Origin: an uncultured Oscillospiraceae bacterium
GTDB taxonomy: Bacteria > Bacillota > Clostridia > Oscillospirales > Oscillospiraceae
Direction: 5' to 3'
NCBI GenBank assembly: GCA_934659415.1
Contig: CAKUHW010000049.1
Location: 1 to 7,281 of the forward strand
DNA length: 7,281 bases
Shown: piece by piece, positions 1-7,281 of the stretch
Position numbering within the stretch: position 1 is the stretch's first letter
How the letters are laid out: each line of letters begins with the position of its first letter
Translations under genes and position numbers: made by a program
The notes under the pieces: model-generated
Databases searched by the model: none
What the model saw: the letters and a program-made list of their open reading frames with translations, nothing else
Told to the model about the DNA's origin: nothing

Positions 1-1
1 C

Positions 2-1162
2 ATCTCCGTGGGCAACGCCCTGGTCGCCCTGTCCGCGCAGTACTGGGGACAGCGCCGCACGGATCCCATCCGTACCATCACCGGCATCTCCCTGAAGCTG
101 GGCGCCGCCGTCTGTGTCATTCTGGTCGCCGTCTGTGAGATCATTCCGGAGCAGATCCTGCGCATCTTCACCCCGGACGCCGCCATTATTGCCCAGGGCC
201 GGGCCTATCTGTCCCTGGTGGTGTGGTCCTTCCTGCTGTTTGTCGTGACCCAGACGCTGATGGCCGCCCTGCGCGCTGTGGAGACCGTGCGCATCTCCTT
301 CTGGGTGTCGCTGGTGTCGCTGGTGATCAATGTGTGCATCAACTATCTGCTGATCTTCGGCAAGTTTGGCTGCCCGGAGATGGGCGTCCGGGGAGCCGCT
401 GTGGGCACGCTGATCGCCCGGGCTGTGGAGCTCGCCATTGTGCTGGTCTATCTGGCGAAATTCGATAAAAAGCTGCGCCTGTTTCAGGGCGGACTCTTCC
501 GGCGCGATGCCGACTTCAGCCGGGACTACCGGAAGGTCTACATCCCCATTATGTGCGCCACTGTGCTGTGGGCCGTATCTGTTCCGATGCAGACCGCCAT
601 TCTGGGTCACCTGTCTCCGGATGCCATTGCCGCAAACTCCGTAGCCACCACGTTCTATCAGTATCTGAAGGTCATCGTGGTCGCCATGTCCTCTACCTCT
701 GCCGTCATGATCGGCACCGCCATCGGCCGGGGAGACATGGAGCGCATCAAATCCGATGCCCGCACGCTGTCCTGCATCGATGTGCTGATCGGCCTGATTC
801 TGGGCATCGCCCTGGTGGTGCTGCGCGGCCCGCTGCTGACAATGTACGACCTCAGCGATTCGGCGCTCACCATGGCCTCCAACCTGATCGCCATCATGGG
901 CATCGTCATGGTGGGAATGTCCTATCAGATGCCGGTGAGCTTCGGTATTATCCAGGGCGGCGGCGACGGGCAGTTCACCATGAAGATGAACCTGATCAGC
1001 ACCTGGTGCATTGTAATGCCCTTGTCCTTCGCAGCGGCATTCTGGTGGAAGCTGCCGGTGGAATGGGTCGTGGTGATCATACAGTCCGACCAGATCTTCA
1101 AGTGTTTGCCCACCTGGCTGCACTTCCGCAAGTACACCTGGATGAAAAAGCTGACCCGCTGA
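2..1162 (+). CDS. MATE family efflux transporter, 5'-truncated by the window edge
   Basis: This is an integral-membrane antiporter of the MATE (multidrug and toxic compound extrusion) family, which exports drugs or other organic compounds in exchange for Na+ or H+. The reading frame is open from base 2, so the true start lies off the window. The 386 visible residues would be about 65-70 short at the N-terminus against a usual length near 450. MATE hallmarks are the opening segment with ALSAQYWGQ (visible residues 9-17), the repeat-end segment LRAVETVRISF followed by a helix ending NYLLIFG, then MGVRGAAVGTLIAR, and in the second half IIQGGGDGQF (316-325), which mirrors the first-half motif. 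About ten hydrophobic helices are visible. The basic end WMKKLTR is typical of a clostridial MATE clade. GTG at base 8 is an internal valine, not a convincing start. The substrate cannot be told from sequence. The gene converges on the methyltransferase gene and is followed at once by a strong terminator. Confidence 0.93.
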   Translation: MSVGNALVALSAQYWGQRRTDPIRTITGISLKLGAAVCVILVAVCEIIPEQILRIFTPDAAIIAQGRAYLSLVVWSFLLFVVTQTLMAALRAVETVRISFWVSLVSLVINVCINYLLIFGKFGCPEMGVRGAAVGTLIARAVELAIVLVYLAKFDKKLRLFQGGLFRRDADFSRDYRKVYIPIMCATVLWAVSVPMQTAILGHLSPDAIAANSVATTFYQYLKVIVVAMSSTSAVMIGTAIGRGDMERIKSDARTLSCIDVLIGLILGIALVVLRGPLLTMYDLSDSALTMASNLIAIMGIVMVGMSYQMPVSFGIIQGGGDGQFTMKMNLISTWCIVMPLSFAAAFWWKLPVEWVVVIIQSDQIFKCLPTWLHFRKYTWMKKLTR

Positions 1163-1181
1163 AGTACCTGCATATGCAAGT

Positions 1182-1225
1182 GGGCGGACCTCCCCGTTCT
1201 CGGAGGTCCGCCCGTTTTTCTTTTT
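1182..1225 (+). terminator. Intrinsic terminator of the MATE transporter gene
   Basis: A perfect 12-bp GC-rich stem (1182-1193 with 1202-1213, arm GGGCGGACCTCC) closes an 8-nt loop and is followed by G and two runs of five T split by one C (1215-1225). It starts 19 bp after the transporter stop. Read on the - strand it lies just beyond the methyltransferase stop, but there the hairpin is preceded by A-runs and not followed by a U-tract. As an intrinsic terminator it should therefore act mainly on + strand transcripts. It may still block or stabilise the end of the opposing transcript. Confidence 0.93.
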
Positions 1226-1232
1226 CCGTTCT

Positions 1233-2060
1233 TCACCGCGCCCGCAGTTCCCAAAAGGCGACGGCCGCTGCGGCCGCCACATTCAGCGAGTCCACGCCAT
1301 GCCGCATGGGGATGCGCACCGTATAGTCGCAGGCTGAGATCGTGGCGGGCGTAAGCCCATCCCCCTCTGTACCCAGCACAATGGCCAACCGCTCCTCCCC
1401 TCGCAGGGCCGGATCATCCACCGGGAGCGAACGGTCGCTGAGCGCCATAGCTGCCGACCGGAAGCCCATAGCGCGTAGTCTGGAAAAACCATCCTCCGGC
1501 CAGTTCTCCCCTCTGCCTGTAAGATAGGTCCACGGCACCTGAAATACCGCGCCCATACTCACTCTCACCGCCCGGCGATAGAGCGGATCGCTGCAGGTGG
1601 GGGCGACCAGCACAGCGTCTATTCCCAGCGCCGCGGCCGAACGGAAGATCGCCCCGACATTGGTGGAGTCCACGATACCCTCCAGAACCGCCACCCGGCG
1701 CGCTCCGCCGCACAGCTGCTCCGGCTCGGGCAGCGGCGGCCGGCGCATGGCACACAGTACGCCCCGGGTCAGGGTATAGCCGGTCAGACCGGCAAGCAGC
1801 GTCCTGTCTCCGGTATAAACCGGAATATCTTTACACCTTTCCGCCAATTCCGCCGCTTGGCCCTCCAGCAGCCGCCGCTCTGCCAGAAGGGACAGCGGCT
1901 CATATCCTGCGTCCAGTGCGCGCGCTATCACCTTGGGGCTCTCCGCAATGAATACCCCCTGCTCCGGCTCCGCACGCTTTCGAAGCTGCCCCTCCGTCAG
2001 GCGGGCATAGGGGGCGAGCTCCGGGGCATCGGCCGATGTCAGTTCAATGAGATTCGGCAT
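1233..2060 (-). CDS. TrmH/SpoU family RNA 2'-O-methyltransferase
   Basis: This 275-aa protein is an S-adenosylmethionine-dependent RNA ribose 2'-O-methyltransferase of the SPOUT (alpha/beta-knot) class, which modifies tRNA or rRNA in the cytoplasm. Residues about 30-105 form the SpoU substrate-binding domain (from GVFIAESPKVIARAL to a TRGVLC segment). The catalytic knot follows with all three SpoU motifs: motif 1 STNVGAIFRSA (132-142, with Asn134 and Arg140), motif 2 LGTEGDGL (229-236, Glu232) and motif 3 IPMRHGVDSLNVA (250-262, Ser258 and Asn260). The length is normal for the family. The ATG start follows GGAGG by 8 nt, and that ribosome binding site sits inside the last codons of the upstream MerR-RDD gene, whose stop is 3 bp away. 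The two are therefore almost certainly one transcript with coupled translation. The exact target nucleotide cannot be inferred: the family includes rRNA (RlmB-like, TsnR-like) and tRNA (TrmH) enzymes. Confidence 0.93.
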   Translation of the reverse strand: MPNLIELTSADAPELAPYARLTEGQLRKRAEPEQGVFIAESPKVIARALDAGYEPLSLLAERRLLEGQAAELAERCKDIPVYTGDRTLLAGLTGYTLTRGVLCAMRRPPLPEPEQLCGGARRVAVLEGIVDSTNVGAIFRSAAALGIDAVLVAPTCSDPLYRRAVRVSMGAVFQVPWTYLTGRGENWPEDGFSRLRAMGFRSAAMALSDRSLPVDDPALRGEERLAIVLGTEGDGLTPATISACDYTVRIPMRHGVDSLNVAAAAAVAFWELRAR

Positions 2061-2063
2061 TTG

Positions 2064-3524
2064 TCATTCCTCCATGCCTATGACGGCCTCCACGCGGCAG
2101 CGGAAGCTGAGGGCGGTCTCCTCCGGGATCAGCAGCCCTGCGGTCTCCAGCTGTCCGCGCTGATAGCCCTCCAGCGCCGTCACCGCACCGCGCAGTACGA
2201 TGCCCTCCAGCGCCAGGTAGGGCTCGGACGGTATCCATTCCTCCTCGGCCGCCTGCCGTAAAACAAAATAATAATTAAACGCATTGACACTGCGCCGGGA
2301 GGTGACCAGCGTCAGCCAGAGCATCTGCAGCCATCCGGAGGGAAGCTCGCTCATGCCCGCCGCGCTGTCAGTCTCCCAGACAAAGGAAATGGAGCGCAGC
2401 ACACCGTCCTGCTCCGTATAAGTCAGCTCCGGCAGCACCGGTTCACCGCAAAGCCAGATCGTCACAGACCCCTCGTCCTCCTGACGCAGAGCAGGCTGTC
2501 CGTTTTCATCCAGCTCAAAGGAATAGCCATTCCGCGCCGAGGCGGCGTTAAAATCCTCAATAAACTCCGCGCATGTCAGCTTTCCGCGGTGCTTCGGCAG
2601 CATAGCCTGGGCGGTCATCGGCCACGTCGAGAGGACCAGTACCGCAAGAGCCGCCGCAAAAGCAAGCCCCTGCCAGGGTTTCCACGCCCCGGCGGCACAA
2701 AAGCCGCCCTCCTCTTCCCAGGGCTGTGCGTCCCCCTGCTCGCAGCGGCGATAGCTCTTATACAGGAACCAGAGCTCCACCAGCGGGATGTTCCAGCACG
2801 TCCCCTTCCTGTACACCCAAAGCAGCCGTTCTGCCGCCTGGCGGAAGGTCAGTTTTCCCCCGTCCGGCCTGCGGATCTTCAGCCGGAACAGCGCCTTTCC
2901 CGGCGTAGTGCCCCAGGTGGACAACAGCAGAGGCTCGAAGAAAAATGACAGAAAAATCGCCATGCCCCATCCCACCACAGAGGCTGCGGCGCGGCCGCCG
3001 CCGGTGCCGGGCAGCCAGCCCAGTACAAGCAGCTGTACAGCACTCCACAGCGTCCGGCAGATCGCCAGGTCCAGAGTGCGGGCAAAATACCGCCGCCAGG
3101 GGCAGTACTCCTGTACCGGCCGATCAAAGGGAAGGGCGGCCAGATGCGGGCCGGCTGGTGCCTCATCCAGTTCGGTCAGCCACCGCTCCGGGTTCAGGTC
3201 CCGGTAATCCGTCCCGCTGTCCCGGAGCGCCCGGCAGACCCGGCAGGCACTCTCCACCGCTGCACGGTCCTCCGCAAGCGCGTCCAGCTGCCGGTCCATG
3301 GCCCGCTCCAGGGTGAGGTCCCCTGCCTGGAGCGCCCTGATGCTGTCCAGGTCCAGCCGCAGCCGCCGCAGCAGTCTGATCTTTTCCAGTGCAGCCACAT
3401 CGGCCTCGGAGTAGTCCCGGTAACCGTTATCCCGCCGCCGGGGTGTAAGCAGGCCCTCCTGCTCGTAAAAGCGGATATTCGCTCTGGTCAGGCCGGTCCT
3501 GGTCTCGACTTCCTTGATGTTCAT
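2064..3524 (-). CDS. MerR-type regulator fused to an RDD membrane domain and a C-terminal domain of unknown function
   Basis: This 486-aa protein joins a DNA-binding head to a membrane body. Residues 1-70 are a MerR winged helix: IKEVETRTGLTRANIRFYEQEGLL, broken here as helix-turn-helix 3-26, then the wing with RDNGYRDYSEAD (31-42). Residues 71-100 form the usual dimerization helix and end in a CxxC (Cys94, Cys97). In place of a MerR ligand domain comes an RDD domain (about 140-275), with FARTLDLA (147-154) at the first hydrophobic helix, a second helix at 183-204, then TPGKALFRLKI (207-217) and a third hydrophobic patch at 242-256. A strong hydrophobic helix at 285-308 is followed by a 178-residue acidic, soluble-looking C-terminus that I cannot assign to a named family. 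The ATG is preceded by AAAGGAGG with 8-nt spacing. A promoter with MerR-like 19-bp spacing lies just upstream, which suggests autoregulation. Known of the family: MerR proteins twist over-long promoters. Inferred: this one is membrane-tethered and senses a membrane or external signal. Topology, targets and signal are unknown. Confidence 0.88.
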   Translation of the reverse strand: MNIKEVETRTGLTRANIRFYEQEGLLTPRRRDNGYRDYSEADVAALEKIRLLRRLRLDLDSIRALQAGDLTLERAMDRQLDALAEDRAAVESACRVCRALRDSGTDYRDLNPERWLTELDEAPAGPHLAALPFDRPVQEYCPWRRYFARTLDLAICRTLWSAVQLLVLGWLPGTGGGRAAASVVGWGMAIFLSFFFEPLLLSTWGTTPGKALFRLKIRRPDGGKLTFRQAAERLLWVYRKGTCWNIPLVELWFLYKSYRRCEQGDAQPWEEEGGFCAAGAWKPWQGLAFAAALAVLVLSTWPMTAQAMLPKHRGKLTCAEFIEDFNAASARNGYSFELDENGQPALRQEDEGSVTIWLCGEPVLPELTYTEQDGVLRSISFVWETDSAAGMSELPSGWLQMLWLTLVTSRRSVNAFNYYFVLRQAAEEEWIPSEPYLALEGIVLRGAVTALEGYQRGQLETAGLLIPEETALSFRCRVEAVIGMEE

Positions 3525-3532
3525 GGATCATG

Positions 3533-3540
3533 CCTCCTTT
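3533..3540 (-). promoter_or_regulatory. Strong Shine-Dalgarno of the MerR-RDD gene
   Basis: AAAGGAGG lies 8 nt upstream of the ATG at 3524 and is nearly a perfect match to the 16S rRNA tail. If the promoter just upstream is correct, transcription begins around 3540-3541. The leader would then be only about 17 nt, with this site almost at its 5' end. An ATG within the spacer (from 3532) is too close to the site and is ignored. Confidence 0.8.
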
Positions 3541-3547
3541 GGCACGG

Positions 3548-3578
3548 AGTATAAGGCATCAAGCTTCTTTACAGTCAA
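3548..3578 (-). promoter_or_regulatory. Promoter of the MerR-RDD/trmH-family unit with a 19-bp spacer
   Basis: On the - strand a -35 box TTGACT (3573-3578) and a -10 box TATACT (3548-3553) each differ from the sigma-A consensus at one base. They are separated by 19 bp instead of 17. This long spacing is characteristic of promoters activated by MerR-family proteins, and the gene downstream encodes a MerR protein. The -35 box begins 11 bp after the tex stop. Inside the spacer I find only a weak dyad (AAG-N11-CTT, 3567-3569 and 3553-3555) and an AAGCTT, so the operator itself is unproven. Transcription would start near 3541. Confidence 0.7.
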
Positions 3579-3589
3579 GACTTTTTTCC

Positions 3590-5743
<2,154 letters not shown>

Positions 5744-5774
5744 ATGGGACACTCCCTTTCGTTGTAAATGCGGC

Positions 5775-5963
5775 TCAGACCGTGACCAGGTCCACCGCGG
5801 CCCCGCGCTCCCGCAGCAGCCGCACCAGATCCTCCGCCTGAACGGGTATCTCTTAGAAACAATAGGAATTTTCCGCCCGGCCGGGCCAGCGGGCGGACGC
5901 GCGGCGGTACATGGCCCGGGCGCGGATGCGGTCGTGCCAGAGAAAGCGGCGCGGCAGAGTTTC
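5775..5963 (-). pseudogene. Possible gene remnant between recG and tex, split by an AT-rich insert
   Basis: The gap between the recG stop and the tex start is about 220 bp and holds no intact gene. In the frame that continues past the recG stop there are two coding-like pieces. The first is 36 codons (5963-5856; text such as FLWHDRIRARAMYRR), with every third base G or C over 23 codons from CTC at 5942-5940. It ends at TAA (5855-5853). The second is 25 codons (5852-5778; text such as AEDLVRLLRERGAAVDLVTV), again with almost all G/C third positions, ending in TGA (5777-5775). An AT-rich segment of about 33 bp (5839-5871) lies between them. I do not recognise the protein and see no ribosome binding site. 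It may be the tail of a deleted gene, or chance in GC-rich DNA. Confidence 0.3.
5833..5877. repeat. 6-bp direct repeat TCCGCC flanking a 33-bp AT-rich segment
   Basis: On the + strand TCCGCC occurs at 5833-5838 and again at 5872-5877. Between them are 33 bp that are clearly AT-richer than everything around. Segment plus one repeat is 39 bp, exactly 13 codons. The repeat has the same codon phase on both sides, so removing one unit would join the two coding-like pieces of the remnant without a stop. This resembles a short insertion with target duplication, but such a short repeat can also arise by chance in GC-rich DNA. Confidence 0.35.
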
Positions 5964-7280
5964 TCAATTCAGGCTGTCCCCTTCTGTCTCGAACATTTCC
6001 CGCACCCGCCGGCGCAGGGTGCGGTGCTCCGGCGCGGAGAGGTCCGGGTCGGCGGCCACCAGAGACTCAGCCGCCCCCTTGGCCTCCTGCAGCAGGGCAA
6101 CGTCGGCGGCAAAGTCCGCCACCTTCAGCTGGGGCAGGCCGTGCTGCCGCCGGCCGAAGAAATCGCCGGGGCCCCGCAGGCGCAGGTCCTCCTCCGCGAT
6201 TTCAAAGCCGTCGTTGGTCCCCGCCAGCACCCGCAGGCGCTCCCGGGCAGCCTCGCTCCGGTCGGCGGACATGAGCACACAGTAGCTCTGGTGTTTTCCC
6301 CGACCCACCCGGCCCCGCAGCTGGTGCAGCTGGCTGAGGCCGAAGCGCTCGGCGTTCTCGATGACCATAAGGGAGGCATTGGGCACGTCCACCCCCACCT
6401 CGATGACCGTAGTGGCCACCAGAATGTCCAGCTCCCCCGCGGCAAAGGCAGCCATGACCGCCTCCTTCTCCGCACTTTTCAGCTTGCCGTGGACCAGGCC
6501 CACCCGCAGATCGGGGAACACCCTCTCCCGCAATTCTGCGGCATAGGCGGTGACCGATTTCAGCTCCGGCCCGTCCCCCTCCGTGTCGTCCTCCACGGCG
6601 GGGCACACCAGATAGACCTGCCGCCCCTCCGCCGTCTGTCTGCGGACAAAGCCGTACATCCGCTGGCGTTTGTCCTCCCCCACCACATAAGTAAGCACCG
6701 GGGAGCGCCCCGGAGGCAATTCATCCATAATGGACACGTCCAGGTCGCCATAGACGATGAGGGCCAGGGTCCGTGGGATGGGGGTAGCGGACATGACCAG
6801 CACATGAGGCTGCTTCTCTCCCTTTTCGGCCAGGGCCGCTCTCTGGGCCACGCCAAATCTGTGCTGCTCGTCGGCGATGACCAGGCCCAGATCACGATAC
6901 TCCACCCCTTGGGAAAAGAGGGCGTGGGTGCCCACCAGCAGGTCGATCTCCCCGGAGCGCAGGGCGGCCAACAGGGCTCTCCGCGCCGCACCTTTCACCG
7001 AGCCGGTCAGGCGCGCCACGCGCACACCGGCCGGGGCGAGGAGCGCGGTCAGCGTGGCGGTGTGCTGCTCCGCCAGCAGCTCCGTGGGCGCCATCATGGC
7101 GCACTGCACACCGCTTTTTGCCGCAGTCCAGGCCCCAAAGGCGGCTACTGCCGTCTTGCCGGAGCCCACGTCCCCCTGCACCAGCCGGTTCATCACCCTG
7201 CCGGAGGCCAGATCGGCCGCGATATCCGCCATGGCCCGCCGCTGAGCCCCTGTGGGCGGGAAGGGCAGCAGATCCTCAAA
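5964..7280 (-). CDS. recG: ATP-dependent DNA helicase RecG, C-terminal 439 residues (5' end off the window)
   Basis: RecG is a double-strand DNA translocase that remodels stalled replication forks and Holliday junctions. The frame is open to the right edge (last full codon 7280-7278), so an ATG at 7232 is internal, not the start. About 250 residues, including the wedge domain, lie outside. The visible part is the whole helicase motor. Numbered from that internal Met, the motifs are: TGAQRRA (Q-like) just before it; Walker A GDVGSGKT (20-27); Ia MAPTELLAEQH (47-57); DEQHRFG (motif II, 121-127); MSATPIPRT (III, 147-155); VYLVCPAVED (206-215); ATTVIEVGVDVPNA (273-286); QLRGRVGRG (VI, 304-312). 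The RecG-specific tail follows, with LRGPGDFFGRRQHGLPQL (352-369). All catalytic residues are present and the C-terminus ends normally, so the gene looks functional. tex follows after about 220 bp on the same strand. Confidence 0.96.
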   Translation of the reverse strand, partial: FEDLLPFPPTGAQRRAMADIAADLASGRVMNRLVQGDVGSGKTAVAAFGAWTAAKSGVQCAMMAPTELLAEQHTATLTALLAPAGVRVARLTGSVKGAARRALLAALRSGEIDLLVGTHALFSQGVEYRDLGLVIADEQHRFGVAQRAALAEKGEKQPHVLVMSATPIPRTLALIVYGDLDVSIMDELPPGRSPVLTYVVGEDKRQRMYGFVRRQTAEGRQVYLVCPAVEDDTEGDGPELKSVTAYAAELRERVFPDLRVGLVHGKLKSAEKEAVMAAFAAGELDILVATTVIEVGVDVPNASLMVIENAERFGLSQLHQLRGRVGRGKHQSYCVLMSADRSEAARERLRVLAGTNDGFEIAEEDLRLRGPGDFFGRRQHGLPQLKVADFAADVALLQEAKGAAESLVAADPDLSAPEHRTLRRRVREMFETEGDSLN

Positions 7281-7281
7281 C

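Noticed and set aside
1169..1178. 10-bp palindrome TGCATATGCA after the transporter stop
   Set aside because: A single short palindrome with no promoter or partner site nearby and downstream of both genes. It is most likely chance.
1182..1213. Bidirectional terminator serving both the transporter and the methyltransferase
   Set aside because: The stem is symmetric, but no U-tract follows it on the - strand, so intrinsic termination is supported only for the + strand.
553..1326. + strand open frame of 257 codons overlapping the transporter in another frame
   Set aside because: Its translation is rich in Arg/His/Gly without family features, and it runs through the terminator hairpin, while the overlapping frame is a clear MATE protein.
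3525..3589. Terminator after tex
   Set aside because: The 65-bp gap has no stable stem followed by a T-run on the - strand. It is better explained by the promoter and ribosome binding site of the next gene.
7230..7232. ATG as the start of recG
   Set aside because: The frame continues upstream to the window edge with the RecG-like segment PPTGAQRRAMADI, so this methionine is internal.

Overview
The window is a GC-rich, tightly packed stretch of chromosome, probably from a Clostridia-class Bacillota, with gut Oscillospiraceae-like lineages (Flavonifractor/Pseudoflavonifractor type) the best guess. The reasons are strong G/C at third codon positions, good AGGAGG-type ribosome binding sites, a sigma-A-like promoter, and a MerR-RDD fusion of a kind I associate with that group from memory. 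No taxonomy search was possible, so the assignment is inference.

Layout. On the + strand, the 3' part of a MATE-family multidrug/Na+ antiporter gene enters from the left edge (2-1162) and ends at a strong intrinsic terminator (1182-1225). Everything else is on the - strand and runs from the right edge towards that terminator. In transcription order these are: the helicase half of recG (5964-7280, 5' end off the window); a short gap of about 220 bp holding a GC-rich, coding-like remnant split by a small AT-rich insert; tex, the S1-domain nucleic-acid-binding accessory protein (3590-5743); a compact promoter; a 486-aa MerR-RDD membrane-anchored regulator (2064-3524); and a SpoU/TrmH-family RNA methyltransferase (1233-2060). 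The last two genes are 3 bp apart and look translationally coupled. No gene-free stretch exceeds 300 bases. I see no tRNA, rRNA, CRISPR array, insertion sequence, riboswitch or replication origin.

How the genes may work together. RecG (branched-DNA helicase), Tex (transcription/RNA accessory factor) and the TrmH-type enzyme (RNA 2'-O-methylation) are ordinary information-processing functions. The unusual member is the MerR-RDD protein. It has a MerR winged-helix DNA-binding head and a dimerization helix like a normal one-component regulator, but in place of a cytoplasmic ligand domain it carries an RDD membrane domain, a further hydrophobic helix and a C-terminal domain of about 180 residues of unknown function. 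Its own promoter has consensus-like -35 and -10 boxes separated by 19 bp instead of 17. This over-long spacing is the hallmark of promoters controlled by MerR proteins, so the gene is probably autoregulated and carries the methyltransferase gene with it. This membrane-tethered MerR switch is the best candidate here for a poorly described system.
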